Part shown: in pieces, positions 1 through 12,593 of the stretch
Layout of the letters: every line of letters begins with the position of its first letter
Numbering within the stretch: position 1 is the first letter of the stretch
Assembly (NCBI GenBank): GCA_034387635.1
Contig: JAOANU010000003.1
Coordinates: forward strand, 620,001-684,000
Reading direction: 5' to 3'
Length of the DNA stretch: 64,000 bases
DNA from: Rhodosporidiobolus odoratus
Lineage: Eukaryota; Basidiomycota; Microbotryomycetes; Sporidiobolales; Sporidiobolaceae
Notes under the pieces: generated by a model
What the model was told of the DNA's origin: nothing
Database searches by the model: none
Seen by the model: only the letters and a program-made list of their open reading frames with translations
Position numbers and translations under genes: made by a program

Positions 1-474
1 AGCGGACGGAGACCAGCGGACCTTGTTGACCATGATCATCTGCAGGCGCGAACGGAACGCGCAAAGGAGACGGAGGTTAGCACAATCACTGGGTCCCCTT
101 CGCTAGCACATCCGCGATTCTGTACTGCCGACTTTGGCCCGAGCGGTGACCAGCGCGCCACGAGGGCATGCGTAGACGCTCACTGCTGTTCAATCGCTCC
201 GAGTCTGCGTGCAGGATGTCGTGTGTGGACTCATGCGACGCGTGGCTCCAGGTGGGAAAGTTGAATCGCGAGAAAAACGAGGACTTACAACGATGGCGGC
301 CACGAGGTAGAATGAGACAGAGAAGACGACCATTGCTCTTGATGGAGGGGGTTCATCTCCAGGTTTGGTGGTTGGGAGTCTCGAGGGAGAGGCGCCGGTT
401 GAATTGGATCGCTTCATCTCGAGAGAATCATTGTCGTCGTGGACTGGTACACGCGAGTACTCGGCTCGTGACAT
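1..474 (-). CDS. Nucleotide-sugar / triose-phosphate-type transporter, 5' end only (partial)
   Basis: Only the N-terminus is in the window; the gene runs off the left edge. Exon 1 (474 down to 289) encodes a polar cytosolic head starting MSRAEYSRVP and then the start of a first membrane helix, VVFSVSFYLVAAIV. It ends at a GTAAGT donor. After a CTGCAG acceptor, an 18-nt exon (39 down to 22) continues the helix with MIMVNK. The joined SFYLVAAIVMIMVNK is the characteristic first transmembrane segment of SLC35-type Golgi nucleotide-sugar transporters and related DMT-superfamily carriers. Whether the 18-nt exon is a microexon or continues past base 22 is unclear. An upstream in-frame ATG at 510 is possible, but the 474 start fits better. 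The substrate cannot be read from this fragment; GDP-sugar or UDP-sugar are both possible. Confidence 0.6.
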
Positions 475-510
475 GTTGGGGTGCTGGTAGGATGGTAGGA
501 GAATAAACAA

Positions 511-918
511 GGGAACGACAGACGAGAGAGAAGAGGAAACAAAGCGAAAGCGCGGGAGCGTGACGAGAATCCATTACATACATGATTGAAGACAATAAAT
601 TACATCCGACACGCTTTAACCGACGTGCATACTAATCAGTACATCCCAGTGGACCTATCGAACGCGCGCACGCCTTACCCCGACTGAGGCCGCCCTTTTC
701 TGCTCTCCTCTTGTCAACTTGATCAGTTTGACCCCTCCCTTACTCGACAATCTCAATCAAGTCAGTCAGCCACTCGCACAAGTCAATCAATACATACTGA
801 TTGAGGTGCAGGGCCACTCCACGTGAATTTCGGTGTCGTGTATCAGCCACAGCCGTCCGTCCTTCCATTCTCGCTTTCTTCTTTGCTCGGGCATTCATTC
901 ACCGTTCACCCTTCACAG
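511..918. other. Intergenic region between divergent genes
   Basis: About 400 bp between the transporter start and the F-box start. It contains pyrimidine-rich stretches upstream of the F-box ATG, as expected for a fungal promoter / 5' UTR. I see no gene here. Confidence 0.5.
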
Positions 919-3469
919 ATGCAACACTCTCAATCAGACCCGACCATTCTCTTCTCGCTCCCCTCTGAGCTACTCGCCCTCGTCCTCTCCCACTTGACCT
1001 TCCCAGCCCTCTTGTCCTCTTTTCTCGCCAACTCGACCTTCCTCGCCGTCTACAACCAGTGGCCCGAGCACATCTCTCGCGCCATCGTAATCCGCACCGG
1101 ACTCGCAGACTTCAGGACGAGCGGAGCTGCCGCGAGCCTGAGAGATGGGGCCAAGTGGGCACAGAAAGAGTTTCACGATGAATTGGATGGCAACGAGCTG
1201 AAGGAGGTGATCAGGGCCCAGGGAAGTATGTTTGCGTTCGACGGAATCCAAGACTGGCAGAACTATGGTACGCAGCCTCTTGGTCGCGTTTGACAGTTGC
1301 CAACCTTCCTAATCCTGTCTTTTCCTACTTTTCTTGCCTGCTCCCACGGCCTCCTTTCCTTCACAACAGCCCGAGCTCGATTCGCTGCCGATCAGAATTG
1401 GCGGCATGGTCGCTCTGAGCGTCGCTTGATCCGCCTGGACGTCGAAGGCGACCGCACGAGGAGGGCACCTGGGCTGATATGGCGTTTCAAGCTAGATACG
1501 GATGCCAAGATGATCGTGGCAACGGGCCTAGCGGGTACGTGCCCTGCCGCAGTGTCCTGTTGTGTCCTGTTGTGCTTCGTGGACTCACTCTAACCGGTCG
1601 AATACAGGTGGCTGCTTCGCCTACACTCTCACTGGAGAAATCGCTTGGTCCTGCCAAGTCCCCTTCGACCCTTACTCTCACATCGAACTCTCTGACGGCT
1701 ACATCACCGTCTCACTCAACAACGCCTTCGTCATCCTCCGCCGTTCCGATCTCCCTCCCGCTACCCACCCGTCATCTCGCTCGCTCCCTGCAGCACTGTC
1801 TCGCATCCAGCAAACCTACCCGGGTCACTCAATCGGGTACAACCTCGACGAAGTCGTCACGACTCCCCAAACCTGTACTGCTACCAAGCTCCGCTACCCT
1901 TACCTCCTCGCTTCCACCAATAACGCGAGCGAGGTAAACCGCTACAACGTCGAAACTCACCAATTGTGCACCAACAGTCTCTCAACCTTCGCCGCCGTCG
2001 ACGAGCTAGACGAGCTCCAGGTCCGTTACGTCGAGATCGACAATCGCTCGTTGTATATTGCGGGACAGCATTCGTTCTCGCTGTGGCAAGATTTACCGTT
2101 CGAGCACACACCGCTCACCATCGATTTCACCCCGGCAACTCCGAGTTATCGGACGTGGCCGCCTGCTCCTCCTCTCACGCGTGAGACTCAGCTCAACGCC
2201 AACCATCACTATCGCGACCAAACCAAACACCCTCAGTGGACCGCAATTCACCACGACGCTCGGGACAAGCATCTCGTTGGAATCTCGGCGAGAGGAAGTG
2301 AAGACGGTAGGGCCAAGTTGATGTGGACGGTTGACTTCCAGAAGGCGATCTGGGGAGATGACCCTGCGGTGATAGAGCAGAAGACGGTCGTTCTCGTCAC
2401 GGCAAGCTTCTGGCCCTCCTCCGATTCCTATCCGTCCTCGGCTGGATTGACGAGCTTCCCTTCTATCGCACTCTTTGACAGGACCACGCCGATCTCGTCC
2501 AACTCGCCGTGGAGAACGACCGGGTTGTCTTTGTCGCTTGGACGGAAAAATTAGGCTGCTCGCTCTGGTTGCTCAACTTACGCGAGTTCGAGGACCAAAC
2601 TGATTTCGCTCGAGCGCTCCCGAAGCCGGTACGCCTTTGATTTCCGCCTCTCTCTCCCTCCCTCGCCGATTCCTCGTGTCTCCGATCAATGCAATGCAGA
2701 AGATTGACCCAGGTTTCTCCCGGCCCTCCATGCTCCATCGTGCGTTTCCCGTCAACTGCCCCCACGCCGCTCTCTTCTCCAAACTCGAAATCCCGCCCTC
2801 CCTCGCGCATAGATCTGTCTGGCCTGGCCCCTCCCCCTCCTCGACCCCCCCTCTCGAGTCGAAATAACCTCCACCGAGATCTTTCTCCCCTGTCTCTCAG
2901 CCTTCCTAACCCCCATCTCCCCTTCCGACCTCGATTCGAACGACGATTCTACGCCCCAACCGGAGGAAGACTTGGATGCGTTGTTTAGGACATGTGGAGA
3001 GACTTTGCCGCAGGGAAAGTGGCCGTTTGGGTTTAGGTGGGAAGGGTTGAGTGGGGAGGTTTGGTGGGACTGTCAGAAGGAGGAGAGTGGGCACGAGGCG
3101 GGACAGGAAGTGGTGAGCTGGGAGCACCCAATCGAGATGAGTGATGCAGGCTCAGAGCCTGAATTCGAAGGTCGAGAAGAAGAAGAAGAACAAGGCGAAG
3201 CCGGTGGCGAAGAAGAAGTCGAGGCCCCTGGGACTCAAGCAGCCAACGATCGTTTACAACGTTACTATGCCAAACTTCGCACTAACCAGACTGAGTTGGG
3301 AAGGATGGAATGGGCTTGGTTGAGGTGTGTTGAGAAGGCCGAACAGGAGGAGGGGTTGCCGCAAAATGGTGGGACGGATGCGTTGTGGGCGTTTTGTTTT
3401 GAGACGACGGAGGGGAGGAAAAAGGCGGAAATAGGAGAACGAGACGAGGTGGCCAAGATGGGAGACTAG
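919..3469 (+). CDS. F-box protein with beta-propeller-like C-terminal region
   Basis: The ATG at 919 opens with LPSELLALVLSHLTFPALLSSFLANSTF, a clear F-box, so the protein should be a Skp1-binding SCF ubiquitin-ligase adaptor. Exons that join in phase: 919-1267, 1370-1534, from 1607 to a donor somewhere near 2370-2400, 2482-2628, and 2813 to the stop at 3467-3469. The long middle exon has repeated aromatic/Gly strands (for example GEIAWSCQVPFDP and DGYITVSLNNAFVI) suggestive of a propeller. The last exon carries a Glu-rich stretch around 3170-3230. Substrate unknown. The donor of the third intron is the least certain boundary; several in-phase GT dinucleotides are available. Confidence 0.7.
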
Positions 3470-3759
3470 CTTGCGACATGTCGCGTTGGAATGAGAAACC
3501 CGTTTTCTCTCCGGTTTGCTGTTTTGCTGAGGCGGAAACGAGAAAAGCAAGCAATAAAGCGCAACAGTGGTTGTTACATACAGCGAGGGGAGGGTGCTAC
3601 AACAAAAGGACGGCAAGACAATTGCGTACGTAAGAACGGAAGAACCGCAGGTAAAGAAGAGAAAGGGCACGTCTCTAGAGTGCTTGGAAATTGAGCGAGA
3701 GTAACCGTGCCCGTCGTTCGGCTTCGTCTTCGCGCTGTACGTATCAGTATGGGCGACGT

Positions 3760-6396
3760 TCAGCCACTAGTCTCCTGCATGAAGAGCGAAAGAGAGGTGG
3801 TAGCTGAGAAGCTCGTGAGAAAACGCACCTTCTCCTTAACATGCAATACGATCACCACGACCCCAAGCATCAAAATTGCCCCCACCAACACAACCGTAAC
3901 CCAAGGAATCCAATCCCCCGGACTCAAATAAAGCATCCTAACCCAACTTCCCGTATCCCTACTCCCTTCTTCCTGATAAGGAATGATGAGAACTTGAGAA
4001 TTTGGAATCAGACCTTCGATGTTGATCGAGTGATGAGGTTGATGACGGGTGGACCCGATGAAGAGGTTTTCGACGTAGTTGTTGGTACGACCTAGACCGA
4101 AGTAGGAGTAGGGAGTTGAGAGGGAGAGGTAGGTCGTTCGAGGGAGTTGGCCATCTGGTAGAGGCATAGGGAGGGAAGGGTTCAGCACGGTGCATAAGAC
4201 GGATTAGCAAGTCATGAGAGAGGGAAAGGGATTGCGCCTGCATGGCGAGAGGAAAAAGATCTGCTCACACTGCGTGCTCCTCCTCGCGCCTGTCGGATCC
4301 AGCACCGTGAACTTGTAACTAGCACCGGAGTAACTGCTTCCGTAAGGCTGCGAGTCAACGTTCTGGTCAGTCCCTTGGGACAACTCCTGCCTGTACTATC
4401 TGCGTCGGCCACGTCAAGCAGATAAGACGAGCGCAGGCACATACCCTATACCGTTCCACCCCTTCTTCCTCCGGCTCGCACCACCCTTGACAAGCCCCAT
4501 TGAGCACCATGGCTTTGAGGAAGAAAGCGTCATGGAAGTAGTTGTTCTTGATGAACACAGGAGTGCGCGCTGCGCCCGAGTTACCGGTTCGTTGAAGGAG
4601 GATGTCGAGAGAGCCCTGAGCAGAGAGGGAGGTCAGCGCAGAGCTTCCGATTCAACCATGGCTCGCTTCCGTTTTGCAATGCACCAAAAGAGAGAAAGTG
4701 CAGCCCGAATCTAGGGAGGAGACTGAGACGCACATCATCGTCCATATCCACCCAATGCGCACTTTCGACATCCTTCACCCCCGTCAACGCCTCTGCCCCT
4801 TCCGTCACAACCCTAAACGTTCTCCTCCCCCTCTTCGTCTCCTCCTCAGTGCACCCAGTGCCCTTCTCCTCACACGCCCTACTCTGCAACAAATTGGCCC
4901 GACGGTGAGATCCAGATGAGGTGAGGAGGAGGAGGTCGGGGTAGCCGTCTATGTTGTAATCGCCTATTTGAGGGGGGGTGGGGAAGGAACCTCGGAAGGA
5001 GGGGGAAGTGGTGATGAGGGATTGGCCCGGGAGGAGCGTTGATATGGGGATAGAAGTGAAAGACTACGGACACAGACCCAAGCGAGTGAGCGAGTGAATG
5101 AGGGCGCACGCGGAATTAGCACGCACAGGGTTGTTCTCGGGCGACAGATCAAACTTGAAATTCGGGTCTGCCACGCAAAGCGCCTCGAGATCTCGGCAAG
5201 GCCCTTGCTCTTCTCCTACTCGGGGCGTCGAGTCACAGAGTGGCATCTGGTCGTTGTAAGCGATAGACAGGACGCAGTTGCTTGTGGAAGTACAGGAGGT
5301 GATGACCATGTCGATGGTTCCGTCGCGATCTGGGAAGGTGAATCAGTCAGGAGGGCTGGTGAAGTCAGAAGGGTAAGAGACAGCTCACCCATGTCCGCAA
5401 AGCTGACGCTCTTGGTCCCCTTGGGCAAATCTCCCGTCCTCGCCCACTTGAACCCGCTCCCATCCTTCGAGTTGAGCCAGATCTGGTACTCGAGGTCGTC
5501 CGCGCTCCCGCTCGGCTTCTCGCACATCAAGAAAAGGTCGGCGAGGCAGTCTCCGTCGAGGTCGATAAAGGAGTTGAAGTGCGGGTTGGGGAATTTGCAG
5601 TTGAAGGTCCCGGTAGGGGTGGTGGAGAGGTCAAAGGGTGCGTCGGTGCTAAGCGGGATTGACGAGTCAGCAGGAGTTGCGACTCGTGGAAATAAGACAG
5701 GCGTACAGGGAGAAGAGGGAGGTGCGATTTGACGCTTCCCAGGTGTTGTTCCATAGCTGAGGACCGCTTTTCTCGCCCGCGGCGAAGCCCAGCAAGTCTG
5801 TCCGCATATTGCCAGTTGCATCGAGCGCTAAAGGCTGTGGTAAGGAGGAAGAGTCGACAGCATGGGGATCGCCTGTCAAGAAGATAGAGACAAAGGTCAG
5901 AGGAGCGGCCCCACTTTTGACTGTTTCTTGATCGACTCGACGAGCTGCAGCGATTTTGCGTACCGAAGGTTCCGTTTGGCTGTTGTAGGTAGACGAGCAT
6001 CTCAGTCTCCTCGTCGTTGCCCCACCACCCGCCTGGGTTCTTGCCTCCCATGAGCAGTACGTCGAGCCGTCCATCGTAGTTGAAGTCGCCTGGGACGACA
6101 TTGGTGACAACAAAGTCGCTCTTTGTTCGGATGGCTGTGTGTGGTTGCTCGTTGAAGGTGTAGGCCTTTCTGTACCAAGTGTAGACTGAGATTGATCGTT
6201 GGTCGGAAGAGAGGAGGAAGAGGTCGGTGAGTTGATCTGCGTTGTAGTCTCCGAACGCTGCGACGAGGCTGGTCTTTGGTAGTCCCAGTTGACCTGTTTG
6301 GACTAGCTTCTCGTCTGTGAATCGCTGTTGAGTGCCGGGGAACCATGCCTTGACGAGGTGAATTGAGGAGATGAGGAGGAGTGAGGTGAAGAACAT
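3760..6396 (-). CDS. ITFG1/TIP-like FG-GAP repeat type I membrane protein
   Basis: Homologue of the T-cell immunomodulatory protein / LINKIN (ITFG1) family. The ATG at 6396 begins a signal peptide (FFTSLLLISSIHLVKAWF). FG-GAP / calcium-loop repeats follow: FGDYNADQLTDLFLL, GDFNYDGRLDVLLM, IDLDGDCLADLFLM and GDYNIDGYPDLLLL. Near the C-terminus come the family hallmarks NNYFHDAFFLKAMVLNGAC and FGLGRTNNYVENLFIG. A membrane helix (WVTVVLVGAILMLGVVVIVL) precedes a very short cytosolic tail that ends KEKETSG across a final GTGCGT..CATGCAG intron. There are at least seven exons. The lumenal seven-bladed, integrin-alpha-like domain is predicted to face the secretory lumen or cell surface. The family is conserved in fungi but poorly understood there. 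It is divergent from MSS51, with a 207-bp gap. Confidence 0.85.
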
Positions 6397-6603
6397 GCTG
6401 AGGTAGATGACGGCTCTAATGAGCCTGGCTGGCAGTCTGAATCGGATAGCCAGTTCCTTTACACCTTGATCAGTCTGTCAGCCAACTTGAGAGAAGAGAA
6501 GATGAGGAAATGGATTCATTCCAATTCTCTTCCCCATTCCGCAACGTCGCTCGTCTCTTGTTGCTCCAGTACTAGGCCGAGGCGCTTCAGTAGACCCTAC
6601 ACT
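6397..6603. promoter_or_regulatory. Shared divergent promoter (ITFG1-like / MSS51)
   Basis: Only 207 bp separate the two ATGs, so both promoters must overlap. No TATA box evident. Confidence 0.5.
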
Positions 6604-8215
6604 ATGGCCTCAAGACTCGCCAACCCCTCCCGTCTGCTACGACCATCTGCCCACTCCCCTTCTCCCCTCTTGCAAAATACCTTGAACCGTCGTACTCTGT
6701 TCGGATGGGGCAAGAAGAAACCCCTCAACGTCGCACCCAAACCTCTTCTCACCCAGGACAACCTCTTCCACCCCCTCTCTCAGTCCCCCTTTCCCGAAAT
6801 GCGGGCTAGAGGTGAACGCATCAAGAACCTCGCCTACTGCCCCGTCTCGCTCGACAAGCACGGCGAAAAGGTCCACGTCGCATTCGAGTGCCCAGAGTGT
6901 GGCTTCCCGACCCACGCCAGCGAAGAACGATGGCGGGAAGATGACAACCATGGGCGGTATTGGCCTCGATTGCGGGAAGCAAACGAAGACGAACACGACC
7001 TGCGAAGCGGGAGGGAAATGACAGAGTTCAAGTTGCCAGGTGCGTTCTCCCCTGCTATTCCATGCGCAACCAGCTGACATGTCTGTGGCCAGGCGAGCAA
7101 CCCTACGAAGAAGCCGTCTCGATGGGCAACTGGGACGTCTTCCTCTACACCCGTGGCTTCGCTTCGATCGAAACCGAGCGCGCACGGAGACACGTCTCCA
7201 AGCTCCTCACCTACCCCATGACGATCGGGTCGGTGCTGCATGAGAACTCGCCTTACACCCTCCGAAATCAGCGATTACTGCCCGAGGGTCTTCGTTCTCT
7301 TACTGGTGCGCTTGGCCGTTCATCTCCCGCATCTTTCGTGTCACGCAGCCTTGCTGAGCTTGCTCCCTGCGCTACAGCCCTCCGTCACACCCTTCACCCT
7401 CCTGAATCCGACACCTCGAAAACCCCTTCTGGTGCCGCCTCTCTCCCTCCCGCCCCTGCACGCATCTTTATCCTCGGCGCCCGAGCCGAGTCTTCCCTCC
7501 CGTCGCACGTTCTCTCCCAAATCTCCCACCTCTTCCCCGCCATCCCCCTCCACTTGATCTTTATCGGCCCCGAAGCTTTCCTCCCCAACACCCGAGCCGC
7601 CGTGGAACAATCCGAAGAGAAACGAAGTGTGTATGGCGTACCGAGTCACACTCGAATCGAACACGATGGACGGTTGACCATCACGAGTCTGAAGGGCAAC
7701 TACGACGAAGTGCATGACCTCCTAGGACCTTTTGATCCTTACGAAGACGTCTTCTTCGCCTTTTCCCCCGGGTTCGGCTTCCCGGACGAACACGACGCGT
7801 CCAAGACCCAGCTCGAAACCAACTGGAACGCGGCGGTCAAGAACATTCTCGAAACCAAGTGTGCACTGTTTTGTACCGGGTTCTCCCCCGCCGATGTCGA
7901 GAGGGATGTGGTCGCGTTGGATAAGGCGGAAGGGATCAAGGGCGAGTTTGATTGGTTGTTGACGCCGGGGGAGAATGTGTTTGGGAGTGAGAAGTGGGAG
8001 ATTGCCGAGTTTGATCCTAGGGTGGCGGTTAAGACTAATTGGGGAGTCTGGGGTATTCGGTGCGTGTCTAGTCTCTCTCTCTCTATTTCTCTCTTTCTCT
8101 TTGTTTCGTCGCGTCGGGTAGGTTGTGCTTACGCCGCTCTTCGGTTCTCTTTTCCTCGCGATGCAGCGGCAAGCGGTATGAGGTTCGTGGTGCCGTTCCG
8201 GATGAGGAACCATAG
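6604..8215 (+). CDS. MSS51: MSS51-like mitochondrial translation / COX1 regulator
   Basis: Three phase-checked exons: 6604-7039, 7093-8059 and 8167-8215. The N-terminus is rich in Arg, Ser and Leu and lacks acidic residues (MASRLANPSRLLRPSAHS), as expected for a mitochondrial presequence, so 6604 was preferred over upstream in-frame starts. The zf-Mss51 region follows: YCPVSLDKHGEKVHVAFECP, then ECGFPTHASEERW. After it comes the conserved core of the family (GNWDVFLYTRGF, LLTYPMTIGSVLHE, FAFSPGFGFPDEH, LLTPGENVFGSEKWE). In yeast, Mss51 activates COX1 mRNA translation and binds the new Cox1 protein. Here some zinc-ligand positions look substituted (CPVS where CPxC is usual, THAS where THC is usual). 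The last exon encodes only GKRYEVRGAVPDEEP. Confidence 0.85.
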
Positions 8216-8609
8216 TCGGTTGCAACTCAGGGTATCCGACGCGTATATCTGCTTCCAGCTATGTCATGCAAAGGAGAGGGAGCTCGCCGGCTGGGATAGA
8301 TGGAATGCAAGCTGCTCGATCAATTACTAGTGAGGCGGAGAAGCGCTACAAGCGAAGTGGAGCGGACTGCGTCGAGACTGGGTAAGATGCTGGCGACTTG
8401 GTCAGTATACCTTTTGGCGCTGTGCTCGGTGGTTCGTACCTGCTATGGAGGAGATCGACGTAGTGTAGACGGACCTCGAGGTGACGAAAACAGCGAAGTT
8501 GGCCTGGCTTCTCCTTCTCGTCGTGCGGCTGCGAAAGATTTTATACCCAGCCTTTCGAGCTACACTCAACACCTGTGCGGCATTCAGCGCGTCCGCAAGG
8601 CTTTCCCAG
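8216..8609. other. Intergenic region between MSS51 and the GH5 gene
   Basis: About 390 bp between the MSS51 stop and the proposed GH5 start. Open frames here continue upstream of 8610 but have no recognisable content. A 5' exon of the GH5 gene could lie here, but I cannot show one. Confidence 0.4.
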
Positions 8610-11600
8610 ATGACGGTCTCGACCTCGTTCCCTCTCCCCCATGCCTCGCTGTCTCCTTCTTACTCGCCTGGAGCAACTCAATCACCCGCCGCAAGCCTCT
8701 CAAGCGATTCAATAGGACCACTGCCTATCTCTCCCAACCACGGACGCTACTTCCTCGACTCCTACGGCAGACGACTGCTCCTTCACGGCGCCAATGTATC
8801 CGGTCTCAACAAGCTACCAAGTCAACCTAATTCGTTCACTCATCTACATCTTGGAGAGGAGTACTTTGATGGCGAAAACGTCAGCTTCGTGGGGAGACCT
8901 TGGCCATTGGAAGAGTCGTACATTTTTTTCCCTTTTTCCGCTTTCCCCCTTCCTTGCCTGTCCTTCCCTTTCCTCCATGTCTAGACCTTCTCCTTGCTTT
9001 CAACTGCGCTCATGTCACTATACCATACGACCTGCTGCCGCTCTCTGCTGACTAGACATTGGTCCCAGTCACGACCACTTGACCCGTCTCTCCCAATGGG
9101 GCCTCACCTTCATCCGCCTCGTCATCCCTTGGGAGTCACTCGAGCACTCCGGTCCGGGTTTCATCGACGACTCCTACCTAACCTACCTCCACTCTCTCCT
9201 CTCCCTCTTCCCCAAATACGGTCTAAAAGCCTACATAGACTGCCACCAAGACGTCTGGTCCCGCCACGCCGGTGGATCCGGTGCCCCACTCTGGACTCTC
9301 GAACTCGTTGGACTCGACGTGCGGAACTTTAAAGCTACGGGTGCGGCACATGCCCATAATGTGCATCTGGGAAAGGACGACCCACCGGCAAAGGTTTGGC
9401 CGAGTGGCATGTGTAAACTTGCTGCGGCGACTATGGCGACGGTTTTTTGGGGTGGAGAGGTGTTTGCGCCGAAGAGGAGGGTCAGGCGAAGGTTGCATAG
9501 GGGGAAGTGGGGGAGGGACGGTGGGGAGGACGAGGAGGTTGGGTTGCAGGTGTTTTTGCAGGAGAGTATGGCGGAAGCGTTCGGGAGGTTGGCGGAGAAG
9601 CTCAGAGGCTGTGAGGCCGTCGTCGGTTTCGAGGTATGCATCAGTCTCACTGGCGCAGTTTCGTAGTCTTGCTGAAGACTGATGACCGGGTTTGTCCCCT
9701 TTTCTCGCCGCAGCTTATCAACGAACCTCACCGTGGCTACATCGAGCTCCTGTCACCCTACGCCTGGGACTTCACTGCCGATCTGGCTATCGGCTACTTC
9801 CCTAGCGCGGTACAATCGTGCGTTGTCTGGTCTTGCCTTCTTACTCCTGGATGGGTAGCCCCCTCGTCACCCTATATCCATTTTCGCTGACCCCAATTGC
9901 CTTTATTTACCTGACAGCTGGGCGCTCGGCATCGGTCACCCCGTCTTGATCCCTCACTACATTCCCTCCTTCCCCGTCACCACAATCTCGCACCACGTCC
10001 TCCTCCGCCCACCCAAAAACCGTACCGCCTGGCTCACTTCCCCGACTTCGCCTTCCTCTTCTTCCTCCCACTCCACCCGTCCTCATCTAGCCCCAACCTC
10101 GTTCGGATGCCTCTGGGCTGAACATGGTGTCTGGGCATGGGATCCGATGCGAGGAGAAGTCGGAGAAGGGGTGGTGCTCAAGATGGATTACTTCAGAAAG
10201 TTTCCGAGAGATATGGTCGTTGAGGGGTGTGTGGAGGTTGAAGGTGGAAAGAATGGAAGGAAGGGCAGGCGGGAAGGAGGGGAAGAAGTCAGTTTCTACC
10301 GGTGCGTTAGGAACTTTCTTCTCGCCTGGGCTATCTGACTTACGTAGCCAGGTGCCCGTACTGCGCCTGTTTCTGTGGCAACAACACAATGATCTGACTT
10401 TTTCGCTTGCAGCGATTTCTACTTTCCGTTTGCCCGCCTATTCGCTCGACGAATTGGTCAATGGGCAGGTAAAGAAGCAGAAGGATGGTGGAATCTGGTA
10501 GAGCCGATCCCAAACGAGGTGTGGTACAGTTCTACCTCACCCTCTCCTTCATCCCCTGCCTGGCGTGACATGCTGAATTACTTTTACCATGTCCTTACGA
10601 TCTGTGATTTCGGTCTACAGTTCGCACCTATCTACCCGATTCCTGAAAGACCGCTCAACTTTGTCTACTCGCCTCATTGGTATGACCTACAAGCGTTATT
10701 CGAAAAGAAGTTGGGGTGGTTGAGTGCAAATGTCCAAGGGTTGGCGAGGGTGCGTGTTCCGTCTTCGGCTTCTGCACACGATGAACCCTTCGGCGGGTGC
10801 ACTACGCCGGACCAAGAACGGCTCGACGTGAGCGAGCTGACGTAAATGCCCGTTCTTACAGGGGATGTTCCTCTTGAAAGCTCTGGTGAGTCCCAAGCGC
10901 CTTCGCCCTCTGTGCCGCAGTGTCTTACCAATGGTCGCAGAGTACTTACGAGGCTTCCCGAGCTAACCTTGATCACAATGCTTCGCAGTACTTTGGTCGT
11001 TCCGGTCTACGGAAAAAGTACGATTTCCCTACTTTCCCCCTCTCCTCACCTTCACGTACTAAACCCAATAATCGCTTCACGTCAGCTACGGCATACAGAT
11101 AACCAACATCCTCCGCTCCTCCCTCCGTCAAATCGGCGAAACCCCCATCGTTCTCGGTGAGACTGGGTGTCCTTTTGATCTGAATGGCGAGAAAGCGTTC
11201 AAGACGGGCAAGTGGGAGGGAAGTTGGCAGGAACGAATGTTGGACTCGATTTGTGCCGCGGTGGGAGAGAAGGGGTTGGGCAATTTCAAGTACGTTGACA
11301 TGATCCGCTTGTGCACTTTCTTTTCCAGCTAGATGGACTGGATTGTACCGTCACGCGATTTCTTTTCAACGCAGATCACTGAACCTTGTCGTGCTGCGCA
11401 GCCTTTGGACGTATAACCCGCTCAATAACGATACCTGGGGTGATTCGTGGTGCGGAGAGAACTTTTCTTGGTTCTCGCTCGACGACATCTCGGATGAGAA
11501 ACTGCTCAAGGCAGAGAAGGTGGGAGGAGAGGCAGCGAGGTTGAATGTAGGGGCGAGATGTCTGGACGCTATCGAAGTGCGTCCTTTTCCCCCTCTCTTC

Positions 11601-12349
11601 CTCTCGCGTGCTGCCGTACCTGACTCAGTGGTCTTTACGGTGCAGCGCCCGTATGCGTGCAAAACCGCCGGTATCCCCCTCCGAGCCCACTATGACTTCC
11701 ACACCCGCACCTTCACCTACAGCTACATCAACCCTATCCCCTCTTCTAACCCACTGGCGTCCGTCGTCCCCATCACTCCACAAGCCGAGGCAGATATCGA
11801 CGGCCCCCCGCTGGTCGGGGTTGAATGTCGGGCGAGGGAGACGGAGGTTTACTTGCCGAGACGGAGGTATGGACAGGCGTTTAGGGAGGGTAGGTTGAGG
11901 GTGAAACTTCGAGAGGGGGACGGAGAATGGAGGTATGATGAAGAGGTGCGAACTGCCTTCCTGTTGTTTCTTCTCCTCCCCTCCTTCCCTGTCTCGCTCC
12001 GACACGCTGTGTGGGTGCAGATAGAAATGATCCTGACCTGCACTTCTTCGCTACATTGCGATTCCTTCAGCTACAAACCCTCTACCTCCTTCACACCAAC
12101 CTCACTCCCGGTTTCGTCCACACCCTCTCCATCTCAGTCTCGGGACCGTCGGACCGTCCTCCACTTCAGAAATGGTACGAACCTCCAGCATGGATGCTCG
12201 AAGGTGTCGAGCTTGTTTGGGTTCAGCTGGTGCTGATCTGTGGTACGGGATTGGTCTTTGGATTATGGCTGGTTTGGAAGTATTTGCTAAGCGGTGGAGA
12301 GGGATGGGGGGAGTATCGGGAAGGAGCGGCGCTCGCTGGCGAGCTGTAG
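8610..12349 (+). CDS. GH5 glycoside hydrolase (EGCrP/steryl-beta-glucosidase type) with C-terminal TM anchor
   Basis: Multi-exon gene of about ten exons. It opens with HGRYFLDSYGRRLLLHGANVSGLNKLP, typical of fungal GH5_12 enzymes (endoglycoceramidase-related proteins that cleave glucosylceramide or ergosteryl-glucoside). Conserved blocks: LTFIRLVIPWESLEHSGPG, YGLKAYIDCHQDVWSRHAGG, the acid/base site LINEPHRGY (Glu in NEP) and the nucleophile site VLGETGCPFDLNG. LWTYNPLNNDTWGDSWCGE follows. A C-terminal beta-sandwich-like region ends in a hydrophobic helix (VQLVLICGTGLVFGLWLVW) and a short tail, so the protein is probably anchored in an internal membrane or at the vacuole. The start at 8610 (MTVSTSFPLPHAS) was chosen because nothing upstream looks coding. 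Several small introns (for example near 8920-9065, 9634-9713 and 9818-9918) interrupt it. Lipid substrate is inferred from family only. Confidence 0.8.
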
Positions 12350-12593
12350 ACGCGGCGTATAGACACCGACGTTTGCCGTGCATATTTTCGGTAATGAGCG
12401 AAGCGAAAGATATGCGGCCAGATAGTACGAGAGCGAGATGACTTCTTCCAAGCGGGCAGACGAGCGTCCCTAGGACACATACCAGACTCATGACGCAACT
12501 GGAAATAAACGGTACAATGCAGAACGAGGGAGTACTGCAGAATAGGGTGACGCATGACAAGGGTATAGGGAGTCGGCTGCAAGGCCGGAGACG

